Assembly: GCA_964542985.1 (NCBI GenBank)
Contig: CAZIWH010000001.1
Span: forward strand, 41,390 to 105,389
From: QNYQ01 sp964542985
GTDB lineage: Archaea; Thermoproteota; Thermoprotei_A; Sulfolobales; Pyrodictiaceae
Reading direction: 5' to 3'
DNA: 64,000 nt
In this document: one piece after another, positions 42,680-52,200 of the stretch
Layout: each line of letters opens with the position of its first letter
Numbering within the stretch: position 1 is the first letter of the stretch
Translations under genes and position numbers: made by a program
Notes under the pieces: generated by a model
What the model saw: the letters and a program-made list of their open reading frames with translations, nothing else
The model's database searches: none
What the model was told of the DNA's origin: nothing

Positions 42680-43516
42680 ATGCCGCTATACACCTCGGGG
42701 CTCCTAGACGGTGGCGCTGCGAGCGAGAAGCTGCTGGAGGGGGTACTTGTGGCGTCGGCCCTACTCGCCGCGAGGCTCGCGGTTCTAGTCATACTGTTAG
42801 TGCTCTCATACCATGATGTTAGGAGGCGAGAGATAAGCTACAGGCAGGCTGCTGTGCTGCTCGCTGTGGCTGCTCTGGGAGCTGCGGTTACGCACGCCTG
42901 GACTGCAGTGCCCAAGGGTCTGCCCATAGCCGCCTATATTGTCTCGAATCTCATACTGCTAGCCGGTACGGCCGCTATGGCTCTTCTCGGGCTGCTCGGC
43001 TGGGGCGACGTAGTCGTGCTCGCGGCCGTGTTCCTCTCGGCACCGACGACGCTTGGAGGCCTGCTGCCCAGTCTACTCGTAGTTATAGCCTACTATGTCG
43101 CGGCACTCGTTGTATACATGATAATTAATCTACTATATAACTTGATTACTGCGAGAGAGCAGCTAGCCAAGCTGCCCTCCTGGAGGCTCCGCATAGCATA
43201 CGCCCTTATGGCCCGTCCCCGCAAAGCACGTGACCTTGCCGAGAATCCTGGCTGGTGGTACCCCCTAACGCTGTGCGGCGAGTACAAGCTGACATTCAAC
43301 TTGCACATGGATCCTCCAGATATAGTCCGTGAGGTCCGCAAAGCCATAGCAAAAGGTTGCTTGAAGCCGGATGAAGTAGTCTGGGCAACCTACGGTGTAC
43401 CGGCGATACCCCTGCTCACGGCCGCCTACGCAGCTGCACTCATTATAGGAGACAAGCCTCTGCTCACCCTTCTGCCCGGCCTGGCCGCAGCGAGGGGGGC
43501 CACGAAGTGGACGTAA
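42680..43516 (+). CDS. pibD: archaeal prepilin peptidase (PibD/FlaK type)
   Basis: A 278-residue aspartate membrane protease that trims class III signal peptides of pilins and archaellins. The two catalytic aspartates are in LSYHDVRRREIS (about D46) and in the GxGD-type motif LLGWGDVVVL (about D110), between strongly hydrophobic helices. The C-terminal third (LRIAYALMARPRKARDL, then a soluble domain) is longer than in many homologues. ATG 42680 or GTG 42662 is the start. Its natural substrate here is the pilin at 30.7 kb. It overlaps the HIT gene by 10 bases. Confidence 0.85.
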   Translation: MPLYTSGLLDGGAASEKLLEGVLVASALLAARLAVLVILLVLSYHDVRRREISYRQAAVLLAVAALGAAVTHAWTAVPKGLPIAAYIVSNLILLAGTAAMALLGLLGWGDVVVLAAVFLSAPTTLGGLLPSLLVVIAYYVAALVVYMIINLLYNLITAREQLAKLPSWRLRIAYALMARPRKARDLAENPGWWYPLTLCGEYKLTFNLHMDPPDIVREVRKAIAKGCLKPDEVVWATYGVPAIPLLTAAYAAALIIGDKPLLTLLPGLAAARGATKWT

Positions 43517-44016
43517 TCTATGCGCCCTGGAGGTACAGCTACATCAAGTCGACGGTTGAGAAGGAGGCTGTTGAATGCATCTTCTGTGAAGCACCCAGGA
43601 GAGGCGACGACGAAGCCCTCATACTGCTCCGCGGGAGACACAGCTACGTGATAATGAACCTCTACCCCTACAACACCGGCCACGTGATGATTGTCCCCTA
43701 TAGACATGTAGCTGACTACACCAGCCTAACCGATGAAGAAGCTCTCGAGATGCACCACCTAATACAGATATCTCTCAAGGCTATCCGCGAGGTCATGAAG
43801 CCCCACGGCTTCAATATAGGCATAAACCTGGGGAGAACCGCTGGTGCCGGCATAGATAAGCACATACATATACACATCGTCCCGAGATGGAATGGAGATA
43901 CCAACTTCATGCCAGTGATAGCAGGAGTCAAGGTGATATCACAGGACGTGAAGGAGACCTACCGTATGCTCAAACCAGTCTTCCAGCGCCTGGCATCTAG
44001 GGAGCTAGCCGAGTAG
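43507..44016 (+). CDS. HIT-family nucleotide hydrolase
   Basis: A 169-residue histidine-triad protein, probably a dinucleoside polyphosphate or AMP-derivative hydrolase. It has CIFCEAPRRGDDEALILLRG, NLYPYNTGHVMIVPYRHV and the catalytic triad DKHIHIHIVPRWNGD. Length and motif order fit the FHI/APH1 branch. GTG 43507 overlaps the end of the prepilin peptidase gene, so it is translated from the same mRNA. It converges with and overlaps the next gene by 58 bases. Confidence 0.9.
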   Translation: MDVIYAPWRYSYIKSTVEKEAVECIFCEAPRRGDDEALILLRGRHSYVIMNLYPYNTGHVMIVPYRHVADYTSLTDEEALEMHHLIQISLKAIREVMKPHGFNIGINLGRTAGAGIDKHIHIHIVPRWNGDTNFMPVIAGVKVISQDVKETYRMLKPVFQRLASRELAE

Positions 44017-44252
44017 CCCTCGACGACACGCCTAAGCCTAGCAAGCTCCATAAGAACCTCATCCCTAGCCCTGCCGAGCCCCCTCTTGCTATTGAGGCTT
44101 ACAACACGTATACGTAGCGCATGCACATAAGCTGCGAGAAGCTCAGCCCCCGCCGCAACATCCCACAACCCCTCCTCCCTCGCAGCTGCTACGACGAACG
44201 CTATACGCTCCTCGAGACTCCCCGAGACCAGCGCATCCTCAAAATCACTCAC
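43959..44252 (-). CDS. helical partner protein, unknown
   Basis: A protein of about 97 residues, mostly helical (DFEDALVSGSLEERIAFVVAAAREEGLWDVAAGAELLAAY is split by Gly residues into three helices). No motif is recognised. GTG 44252 has GGAGG five bases before it and lies just after the stop of the winged-helix gene (44269), so the pair is an operon. The size and pairing with a DNA-binding partner recall two-gene regulatory or toxin-antitoxin modules, but nothing in the sequence proves this. Confidence 0.55.
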   Translation of the reverse strand: MSDFEDALVSGSLEERIAFVVAAAREEGLWDVAAGAELLAAYVHALRIRVVSLNSKRGLGRARDEVLMELARLRRVVEGYSASSLDARRWKTGLSIR

Positions 44253-44268
44253 AACTTCCTCCACGACT

Positions 44269-44508
44269 TCATCGAGAAGACCTAGCAGCCTCGACCACCG
44301 CCCTGAAGACCATTCTCCTCCTCTCATAGTCAGCCACCCTCTCGACAACACCCTCGCGCACAAGCTCAGCCAGCACAAGTCTCAGCCGACGAACGTCCAC
44401 GTAATCCACAAGGCTACGAATCTCGTCAAAGGAGGCCCCCGCATTCTTGCTTCGGAGCACAGAAAGTATACGCTTCTTCAAAGCCTCCCCAGCTTCCACC
44501 ACAGCCAC
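44269..44508 (-). CDS. small winged-helix DNA-binding protein
   Basis: A protein of about 79 residues with a winged-helix pattern: EALKKRILSVLRSKNAGASFDEIRSLVDYVDVRRLRLVLAELVREGVV is helix-turn-helix, and ERVADYERRRMVFRAV forms the wing. The start is GTG 44508 or 44502; the frame is open to ATG 44538. It is the first gene of a pair with the helical protein downstream. The likely target is its own promoter. Confidence 0.65.
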   Translation of the reverse strand: MAVVEAGEALKKRILSVLRSKNAGASFDEIRSLVDYVDVRRLRLVLAELVREGVVERVADYERRRMVFRAVVEAARSSR

Positions 44509-44601
44509 CCCCGAGGATTTACCCCAGAATAGCACCAAAGAGGGGACGCTGGTATTAGGCTAGCTGCGGGTCATGGAAGAGGGTTTAGGGGGTGCCTCCC
44601 C

Positions 44602-44796
44602 TTGCCTAGCGGCTACGAGCTTGAAGTTGTCGAAGAGTACGAGCTTCTCGGAGAGAAGAGGTTCCGAGTAAGGGTGAGGGGCACAAGAGTCTACTTCAAC
44701 GTCTCGGCAGAGACCCCGGAGGAGGCCAAGGAGAAGGCGGCAAGGATGATTAAGGAGCTGGGAATGGACTCTCTGATATCTATGCTTAAATCCTAG
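44602..44796 (+). CDS. 64-residue strand-strand-helix protein, unknown
   Basis: The short protein reads YELEVVEEYELLGEKRFRVRVRG, then a strand VYFNVSAETPEEAKEKAA and a helix to the end (MIKELGMDSLISMLKS), a small beta-beta-alpha unit. TTG 44602 with GGGGGTG in front is the start. It converges with the zinc-binding gene with a 4-base overlap. I do not recognise a family. Confidence 0.55.
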   Translation: MPSGYELEVVEEYELLGEKRFRVRVRGTRVYFNVSAETPEEAKEKAARMIKELGMDSLISMLKS

Positions 44797-45029
44797 ATTA
44801 TTTTCTGCTTGAGCTGCTGCTCCCTCAGAGCCTCAAACTCCTTTATGACTTCACGAGCTGCTCTCTTGAACTCTTTCTCATCTATTCTTTCAACGAAGAG
44901 GCGGAAGAACTTGGCTAGACATGCCTTGCTGTGGAAGGCCAGCTCAAGTCCAGCCCTCTTTATAACTATGCCCTGGCCTTCAGGAAATTTCCTACCACAA
45001 ACTATGCATGTGTAACGCCTTCTCTCCAT
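44793..45029 (-). CDS. small TRASH/LIM-like zinc-binding protein
   Basis: A 78-residue protein with the metal site YTCIVCGRKFPEGQG...AFHSKACLAKFF: CxxC, then His and Cys spaced as in TRASH or L24e-like fingers, followed by a charged helix (RIDEKEFKRAAREVIKEFEALREQQ). ATG 45029 has GGAAGG in front; the longer start at 45053 is too close to a TATA-like TTAATATAG (45066-45074). Family members sense or carry metals or bind nucleic acid; which applies here is unknown. Confidence 0.7.
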   Translation of the reverse strand: MERRRYTCIVCGRKFPEGQGIVIKRAGLELAFHSKACLAKFFRLFVERIDEKEFKRAAREVIKEFEALREQQLKQKII

Positions 45030-45053
45030 ACGTTCCTTCCCATTAGCATCCAC

Positions 45054-45230
45054 GTGGCGGATACTATATTAAACCCTATTGCACCCGCAAAGTGGTTACC
45101 GCTAGGGCTGGGTAACTGGGCTACAAGGCTGACTACTCATCCAGCCAGCCCCTCTCTTCGCGAATACGAACAACGTTCACCCCAGCAACATTAATGCAAT
45201 AGATGAGATAAAGAGAGGAGTTGAGGGGAG
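45054..45230. other. 177-base gap before the second lhr
   Basis: It contains the promoter of the zinc-binding gene and a stem AGGGCTGG (about 45111-45118) that can pair with CCAGCCCC (about 45145-45152) around a 26-base loop. A CTGA lies in the loop but no C box with correct spacing is present on either strand. AT-rich CATTAATGC near 45188-45196 may be the lhr promoter. Confidence 0.4.
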
Positions 45231-48095
45231 ATGGCTGCTACAACCCTGGCCTCCAAGGAGGCTGCGTCGCTCAGCTCGCTCAGCCCAAGGATAGCTGAGC
45301 TTGTACAGGAGCGTGGCTGGACGCGTCTAACGGAGATACAAGAGAGGGCAATTGCCCCTATAATGAAGGGCGACAATGTTGTCATAGTAGCTCCCACAGG
45401 CTACGGGAAGACTGAGGCGGCACTCCTCCCTGTCCTCTCCCGCATGGTTGAGGAGGGAGCTAAGCCCGTCGCTCTACTCTACATTACACCCCTGCGCGCA
45501 CTCATAAATGACATCTACAAGAGAATAGAGTGGTGGGCGTCGCGCCTCGGTTTCATAGTAGCTAGGAAGCACGGCGACGTCCCGCACTCGGAACGCGCCA
45601 GGAGGCTGCGAAAAGTTCCTCACATACTAGTCACAACCCCGGAGAGTCTAGAGATAGACCTTGACTGGGCGACAAGGTTCCGGGAACACTACCGTAACCT
45701 ACGCTGGGTGATAATAGACGAAGCACACGAGATAGTCTCAAACAAGCGCGGTGCACAACTAGCAGTGCTTCTGGAACGATTCCGTAGGATAGCCGGCGAC
45801 TTCCAGACCATAATGCTCTCAGCCACAATAGGCGATCCTCTTATTGCTGGACGGGCTTTCACCGGCGGCTCGCGTAGGCCACTCAGCGTCGTCTCCGTGA
45901 CGGCGAAGAAGGAGATACGGATAACCGTCGACTCGATACGCGCCCCGAGCACAAGCTTCTGGCGCCAGGCCGCGAAGAAGCTACTCAGCCACATGGAGCC
46001 CCTCACATTAGTGTTCGTCAACTCAAAGTACATCGCGGAGACCCTGCACCGCGAGATAGAGAAGCTCGGCGCCCAAGGAGTCATCGTCCATCATGCCTCG
46101 ATATCTGCCGAGGAAAGGCACCGCATAGAAACAATGGCTAAGGAAGGAAAGCTAAACATGATAATAGCAACCAAGACGCTCGAGCTAGGCATAGACATAG
46201 GTTCCGTGAAAAAAGTCATATTATTTAGACCCACAGGTCTAGTGTCAAGCCTCATCCAGAGACTTGGCAGAAGCGGCCATAGCCTCAAGGGCGTGATAAG
46301 AGGCGTAATAATAGCCACAGACGAGATAGAACTCATAGAGGCGCTTGCCGAGGCGAGGCTAGCCGTAGAGGGCAAGGTTGAGGCACCCAGGCTCCCCCAT
46401 AAACCGCTAGACATCGCCGCCCGTGCACTACTGGGGATGGCGCTAGCAGGCATGTATACCGTAGACGAAGCCTACGATATACTGAGAAATGTCTACTACT
46501 TTCATGACTTGAGCCGCGAGGAGTTTAGTAGACTTGTCGAATACCTACGCTCGAGGAAGATGATAAAGATAACAGAGAAAGGCAAGCTTGGGATAAGCTC
46601 ACAGTTCTACAAGATATGGAGATTCAACATCGGCGAGAGCAGGTTCAGCTGGTGGGTACGCAACTTCTCAGAGTTCTTTACCACTATGGGTGAGAAGAAG
46701 AGCTACCTTGTAAAGACCACTAACGGCAAAACAATAGGCGAGCTTGACAGCGACTATGTTCTCCACGTCTTACGCGTGGGCCACGTGCTCCGGCTCGGTG
46801 GCAGGAACTGGCAGGTAGTAAGCATTGACGAGCACAATAACCGTGTAGTAGTTGTTGAGACCGATAGGGAGGTCTCTAGCGTACCCTTCTGGAGGGGCCG
46901 CGGCCCTGAAGCCTCCGAGCTTGTCCTAGAAGAGATAGAGAGAGTTATAGAAGAGATACATGAGGGGAAGCCCAAACTCCCAAGCAATGTAGAGCTGACC
47001 GGAGATGCCTTGACTACGCTTGAAGAGGTTATAGGAGAGGTTAGGAAGTACAAGTACCCGAGGCCTGCCTCGGATAGGATAATAATCGAACGCATAGGCG
47101 ATGACGTTATCTATACCACGATAGCCTCTACAAAAGCCCTCCGCACACTGGCCTACGTTGCAATGATGGAGGCTTATCGCTACACAACAAACGTGTATGT
47201 GAAGACAACACACTACGGCTTTGCCATGCCCTCCTCAGTACCCCTTGATGTACTAAAGTTTCTTCTAAGTCTTAGCCGTGAGGAGTTCATGGAACGCGCC
47301 AAGGAGGCTGCTGCCCGCTCACCCTACATAGTTGATACTGCTTACAACATACAGCTCGTGTTCGGAGTCACAAGGAAGCTAAGGCCTAGCGATGGACTTG
47401 CCTATGAGGAGGCGCTGCGCCAGACTCTTGAAGAGTATTTTGATGTAGACGCTGCATGGAGGATCCTTGAAGATGTGAAACAGGGCAGAATCAAGCTATT
47501 GTTGAGTAACACCAGGGCATCACTCTACGCTAGAACCATAGTGAAAGAGGCGCCAGAGAGGCCTTGGCTCGGCAACCTTGACGAAATGATAGCCGAGACC
47601 TTGAAGGGCATGGCTTTCACCGTAGAGGAGCTAGCAGACGCACTAGGCCTCCCCGAGAGCCTAATAGAAGCTAAATTGAAGGACATGGCCAAGCCCGGAA
47701 GTTACTATAGAGTGTTCAGCTTCGTAGATGTAGATACCGGCGAGACCAGGTGGGCACTTGTAGACGAGGCAGCCGAGGTAGCTAAGCTTGAAGAGTTCGC
47801 CTCATCATTCACACCGCCAATGAGAGATGCACTCTACATGCTATTCCTGAAGAACGAGAACGGAAGCCTCATCCATGTGGCGGTGAGGCTGGACGAGGTT
47901 ATGAAGAACCCAGAGAAGCTCTTAGAGCAAATGCCGTTCAACGAGATTTACGAGGTTAAGATACTGCCTTTGACCGGCTACTATGAAGGAGCTGCGCCGA
48001 GATTTACACATGTGCCGCGCAGCATAATACCATACTTGCTACTCAACGCCGCTACGGTAATACAGAAAGCCCAAATGAATAACCCATTGTTCTAA
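45231..48095 (+). CDS. Lhr-type superfamily II helicase (second copy)
   Basis: A 954-residue Lhr-like helicase. Motifs: VAPTGYGKTEAALLPV (Walker A), ITPLRALINDIYKR, TTPESLEIDL, DEAHEIVSNKRGAQ (motif II), LSATIGDP (motif III), VFVNSKYIAET, TKTLELGIDIG, LIQRLGRSGHS (motif VI). The Lhr-specific C-terminal domains follow (VGHVLRLGGRNWQVVSID). It differs from the copy at 13.2 kb in motif II (DEAH against DEIH) and in length. ATG 45231 is the start. Two C/D RNA candidates lie directly after its stop on the same strand. It probably acts in DNA repair or RNA:DNA unwinding. Confidence 0.93.
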   Translation: MAATTLASKEAASLSSLSPRIAELVQERGWTRLTEIQERAIAPIMKGDNVVIVAPTGYGKTEAALLPVLSRMVEEGAKPVALLYITPLRALINDIYKRIEWWASRLGFIVARKHGDVPHSERARRLRKVPHILVTTPESLEIDLDWATRFREHYRNLRWVIIDEAHEIVSNKRGAQLAVLLERFRRIAGDFQTIMLSATIGDPLIAGRAFTGGSRRPLSVVSVTAKKEIRITVDSIRAPSTSFWRQAAKKLLSHMEPLTLVFVNSKYIAETLHREIEKLGAQGVIVHHASISAEERHRIETMAKEGKLNMIIATKTLELGIDIGSVKKVILFRPTGLVSSLIQRLGRSGHSLKGVIRGVIIATDEIELIEALAEARLAVEGKVEAPRLPHKPLDIAARALLGMALAGMYTVDEAYDILRNVYYFHDLSREEFSRLVEYLRSRKMIKITEKGKLGISSQFYKIWRFNIGESRFSWWVRNFSEFFTTMGEKKSYLVKTTNGKTIGELDSDYVLHVLRVGHVLRLGGRNWQVVSIDEHNNRVVVVETDREVSSVPFWRGRGPEASELVLEEIERVIEEIHEGKPKLPSNVELTGDALTTLEEVIGEVRKYKYPRPASDRIIIERIGDDVIYTTIASTKALRTLAYVAMMEAYRYTTNVYVKTTHYGFAMPSSVPLDVLKFLLSLSREEFMERAKEAAARSPYIVDTAYNIQLVFGVTRKLRPSDGLAYEEALRQTLEEYFDVDAAWRILEDVKQGRIKLLLSNTRASLYARTIVKEAPERPWLGNLDEMIAETLKGMAFTVEELADALGLPESLIEAKLKDMAKPGSYYRVFSFVDVDTGETRWALVDEAAEVAKLEEFASSFTPPMRDALYMLFLKNENGSLIHVAVRLDEVMKNPEKLLEQMPFNEIYEVKILPLTGYYEGAAPRFTHVPRSIIPYLLLNAATVIQKAQMNNPLF

Positions 48096-48106
48096 AAAGG
48101 CTACCG

Positions 48107-48176
48107 TACGGCGATGAGGAGTCGCCACATACGGAGCCTATGCGGCCGTGAAGAGGGTCCGTGTTTCCGAGCCCCC
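48107..48176 (+). ncRNA. C/D-box guide RNA candidate (LSU AAACACGGACC)
   Basis: C ATGAGGA (48114-48120), guide GTCGCCACATA (48121-48131), D' CGGA (48132-48135), 12-base spacer, C' GTGAAGA (48148-48154), guide GGGTCCGTGTTT (48155-48166), D CCGA (48167-48170). The second guide is antisense to AAACACGGACC, a segment I know to be conserved in archaeal and eukaryal large-subunit rRNA. The terminal stem is short (GGC/GCC), weaker than in the other candidates. It starts just after the lhr stop. Confidence 0.7.
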
Positions 48177-48195
48177 TATCCCTTACTAGGACCGC

Positions 48196-48282
48196 AGCCC
48201 GGTGATGTAGAGCTCTGATCAGACCCTCATGGCTGCGGAGCCTCAGGGCTGGGGGTGAAGATGTTATCCCCGGCTGAGGGCT
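48196..48282 (+). ncRNA. C/D-box guide RNA candidate (23S 2442-2453, peptidyl-transferase loop)
   Basis: AGCCC (48196-48200) pairs with GGGCT (48278-48282). C-like GTGATGT is at 48202-48208, C' GTGAAGA at 48255-48261, guide TGTTATCCCCGG at 48262-48273 and D CTGA at 48274-48277. That guide is a perfect 12-base antisense to CCGGGGAUAACA, the nearly universal 23S segment that includes A2451; the base opposite the fifth position before D would be about G2446. The D' side is unclear. Part of the sequence can also fold as CTGGGG/CCCCGG plus CCTCAG/CTGAGG, which may be an alternative state. Confidence 0.7.
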
Positions 48283-48316
48283 ATTCATAGTCCAAGCCGT
48301 AGGTGAGGATGCAGCT

Positions 48317-48802
48317 ATGGCTAGGAGGATATTCATCTACGTCACAGCCACAATGGTTGCACGGCAAGATGTAGCACTTGCTACTGTGATAGAGCGTATG
48401 CGGGACGCAGGCCTCGAGGTCGTGGATTACGAGGAAGAGACGAGGAGAATAGTGGTACGTGCCCCTAGAAGACTTGTGCACGTGCTCGGCTCGTTTCTAC
48501 GTAGCTACGCCGCCAACGCCGTCATTGAGGTGAAGGCTTCCGCTCCTCCGGCGAAGCCTCCAGAGGGAGCTAGGAGAATACAGGCTGGCAGGAGGCTGCT
48601 ATTCTACACCGACTGTAGTGGGGGCTACGCTGTGTGGGGTGAGGTCGTCGGTAGGCGAAGCCTGCTAAAGCTTTGCAGGCGGGCTGGCTTGGTTGATCCG
48701 GCGCAGATGCCTGCAAGCCTCTGCGTCTTCGACTATACTGTGCTAGAAGACGCTGTAGAGGCTGCCGCACGCTGCTTTTCACGTGCAGTGGAAGACGCGT
48801 AG
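48317..48802 (+). CDS. conserved-looking protein, unknown
   Basis: A 161-residue protein of unknown function. The first half is a small alpha/beta unit (RIFIYVTATMVARQDVALATVIERMRDAGLEVVDYE, then RIVVRAPRRLVHVLGSFL). After a Pro-rich linker (ASAPPAKPPEGARR) comes a second unit with LLFYTDCSGGYAVWGEVVGR. Neither contains a motif I know. It lies 70 bases ahead of an Alba gene on the same strand. ATG 48317 is the start. Confidence 0.6.
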   Translation: MARRIFIYVTATMVARQDVALATVIERMRDAGLEVVDYEEETRRIVVRAPRRLVHVLGSFLRSYAANAVIEVKASAPPAKPPEGARRIQAGRRLLFYTDCSGGYAVWGEVVGRRSLLKLCRRAGLVDPAQMPASLCVFDYTVLEDAVEAAARCFSRAVEDA

Positions 48803-48872
48803 CTTAAAGTATCACCTTCCCGGGGTCTGGGCCTGGAACTGGCCACTGTGCAGGGAGAGGGGTGGTCGGCTA

Positions 48873-49139
48873 ATGGCCGTAGAGGAGAATGTCATCATCA
48901 TAGGTAAGAAGCCGGTTATAGACTATGTTCTCACCGCGATACTGCTGTTCAATGAGGGCTATGACGAGGTTGTGATAAAAGGGCAAGGAAACAATGTTAG
49001 CAAAGCCGTTGACGTCTACAATGCGTTAAAGAATAGAATGCAGGATGGTGTTGAACTCATAAGTGTGAACATTGATAGCAAAGAGAGAGGAAGGAGGCTG
49101 ATACCTATCATAGAAATAAGGGTCAAGAGGATAATCTAG
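48873..49139 (+). CDS. Alba-family chromatin protein (paralogue 2)
   Basis: An 88-residue DNA/RNA-binding protein. It begins AVEENVIIIGKKPVIDYVLTAILLF with the Alba lysine pair KKP, then VVIKGQGNNVSKAVDVYNALKNRM, and ends in IIEIRVKRII. Alba binds double-stranded DNA and RNA as dimers and is abundant in crenarchaea. ATG 48873 has GGGTGG in front. It differs clearly from the copy at 53.1 kb and is the likely minor paralogue (Alba2-like). It converges with the reverse gyrase gene, with 75 bases between the stops. Confidence 0.9.
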   Translation: MAVEENVIIIGKKPVIDYVLTAILLFNEGYDEVVIKGQGNNVSKAVDVYNALKNRMQDGVELISVNIDSKERGRRLIPIIEIRVKRII

Positions 49140-49214
49140 GCCTAGGTGGTCCGGGCTCCTCTTCCATGCTTCTCGGTCTATGCTCAGAGCCCCCTGGCAC
49201 CGTCACTTTAGATG

Positions 49215-52200
49215 TTAAGCCAATGCCTCTCCGATACTATAAACCCGTGGCGGCGGCAGTAGCTCCTCAAGCTCCTGGTATAGCTCTGCTATCACCTCAC
49301 GTGCACCTAACTCGCCACGTGTTATCGCCTCTATCTCTGCTAGAAGCTTCTTAGTCCTCTCTTCTGATACAAGATCACCATAGTTCAGTGATAAGTAGTC
49401 GTATACCTCTATGCCTAGTTTAGTTGGCACGAGCTTCTTCCGGTAACGGCTCTCTACTACATAGCCATGTCGAACTATTGATTCTATTGTCTTAGCGTAG
49501 GTGCTTGGACGCCCTATGCCTTTCTCCTTCATGAGCGCAACTACTTCGCCGTGAGTGTAGAGCTGCACTTCGGAGCCCCTGCGGGCAACCACCCTCTCTG
49601 GGATAAGCGTAGCGCCCGGCCTAGGCTTGAGGCTTATGAACGCCGGCCTGCGGAGTATCGGCACAAAGCTGGACTCTATGGCCCCAGCGTAGTACGTTAT
49701 CCCGCGTACATCGCCCCAGGGCATGACTACACTTAGCGTTACTTTGACCAGCTTCGCTGGCTTCATTTGGCTAGCTATGAAGCGACGGAAGATTAAGTCG
49801 TATATCCTGTAGTGGGGTTCTCTCATGGCTATGGGCAGCTTGAGGTCGCCCACAGCTACCATACGGCGCAGCGTCTCTGCGTCTATGGGCCTGGTAGGCC
49901 TTATTGCCTCGTGGTGACCCTGCGGTCCCCATTGCTTTGGAGCATAGTACTCTAGGAGTCCTTTCTCCTCAAGATATTTCTTGGCCACACCCATGCCCGT
50001 AGGCGATACATGAGTCGAGTCAGTACGGTGATAGGTTATTAGCCCAGCTTCAAATAGCTCTTGTGCTACCCTCATAGTTTTGTAGGCAGGGTAGCCATAC
50101 CTGCGCGAGGCTTCGTAGATAAGTGATTCAGTCGTGAAAGGAGGCGGGGGACTGACCTGCTCGGTACTAAGTTCGACCCCCGTTACCTTTACGCCCTCCT
50201 CTAACAGCCTCCTGGCCCATTCCTCGGCAACACCCCGGGTATCGGCGTGGAGCTTTAGCACTAGCTTGTCGGCGAGCTTTACATATACGTTGAAGCCCCT
50301 GGTTGCTTTCCATTCGTTGTAGCGCTCTATTATCCAGCCCAGCACGGGGGTCTGGACTCTGCCCGCGCCAAGCCACCTCTTGCCGAATACCTGCCAGAGA
50401 TGCTGGCTTAGGCCGAAGCCTATCCAACGGTCCTCTATCCTGCGGACTATCTGTGCCTCTACCATCCTCTTGTCTATGCTCCTTGGGTTAGCTAGAGCCC
50501 TCATTAGCTCCCGGCGGGTTATCTCATGCAGCTCTATCCTCTTCACCATGCGTGCATAGGGTGCCAGAACTGTGTAGAGGTCATAGGCTATCTTCTCGCC
50601 CTCTATATCGGGATCGGTTGCTATGTAGACTACCTCGTTCTCTGCTGCGAGCTGTCGGAGCGCGTTTATGACATCCTCCTTGCTGGCCACATTGCTGCTG
50701 CCGCAGCGAGGGCACACGTTCTTTGAGGAAGAGAACTGGTGGCCGCACTCGAGGCAGCGTTTTATGTGCTTGTATATCGGCTTCACATCTGCGCCGTCAA
50801 TCTCGACGCCGTAGAGGCCTTCATCGTCTAGGGATAGGTCATATATGTGGCCCACAGACGCCGCTATCACTGCCACGTGTATTTTCCCCGAGACCTCGTT
50901 GTAGAACGTTGTCTCGTAGACCGGCACTGAGCCGAGCCTACGGCGAACAGGGCGGCCGAAGAACGATGCTATTGTCCTAGCCTTGGTGGGTGACTCCACG
51001 ATTATGAGGCTAGTCTCAATGTCCACCTTTTTAGCGCCGCCCGGCAGCCTGCTGCGCCTAGCCTCCTCCAGCTCCCTCGCCACCTCCTCGCTGCTGTAGG
51101 GCTTAAACTCGGGCTTGTCTAGGAACCTCTGCAGCCTCGAAACGAGCAGCTCGACGAGCAGAGGATCCTCTTCAAGCACTATGCTTATACCGTGTGTCAT
51201 CCCACCCCCGTACATTCTGCTTGCCCTGCCGCTGGCCTGGACATAGGTTGCTGCATCCGCCGTAATCGCGACCAGCTTGGAGCCCCTACAGCGGTACAGC
51301 GTGCCGCCCGCTACCAGCGAGCCCCTGGGGCATAGGCGGCGGTGCAGTTCGCGGAGGACCCTGCCCCTGGTATGTAGGAGCTTCTCTAGGATCTCGCCGA
51401 GCCGGCCCTCAAGGCGCTCACCATTCGAGAGCGCTATGCGTAGCGCCGTCTGCTCGCCTGGGCTAAGCCTTGAGACGGACTTCACTAATTCGTCCGCGTC
51501 GGGAAGGCTTAGCTCTATGGCAAGCCTCGCTATACGGTACGGGGAGGATAATGCCTTCTCCGCGTCCACCTCGTTGCCTGGTATGCCTACGAACACCGTG
51601 TAGAGCACCCTCTGGGGCAGATCCACACCCCTCACGATGACGCCGTAGTACGAGGCCACGCCGACCAGTACGTCTAGCTCGCCCTCGGCGAAGCGCTCCA
51701 GAACACGGCGCCCCGAGAGGGCTAAGCCCGCACGGATACCCCTCTTCCTCAATTCTTCTACGAGCTGCTTTGCGACCTCCCTTCCGAGCCTCTTGGAGAC
51801 GAACACCAAGCCCCCGGGGCCCAGCTCCTCAACAACCTTGACCGCCTCGCCAAGGAGCCTCTCTGTGACCTTGTAGAAGTTCACTATACTCCTGGTGAAG
51901 TCATGCACTCTCCCTATCTCAAATCCGAGCAGCTCCCTGAATATCTTTGGCCTTATGCCGTACGCCCTCCCAGTCGCGGAGGCTATTATTAGCTGGCCCG
52001 GGGCCGCCTCAACTATCTTCTTTGATAGCAGTGCCTCCGCCTCCTTAATCTCCTCTAGGAGTTTCATGTACTTGTTGTGTTGGCCGCTCACCTTAGCCAC
52101 AACCGACATTATCTTTTTCTTTACAAGTGTATATGCTGTTGCTACAGCTTCCTCGTCGAAGCCTAGAAGTAGGAGGATTCGGTCAACGTTCTTAGAGTTA

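Noticed and set aside
49140..49214. GGGCTC/GAGCCC stem between alba2 and reverse gyrase
   Set aside because: It could be a terminator for reverse gyrase, but there is no T tract and no guide boxes with correct spacing.
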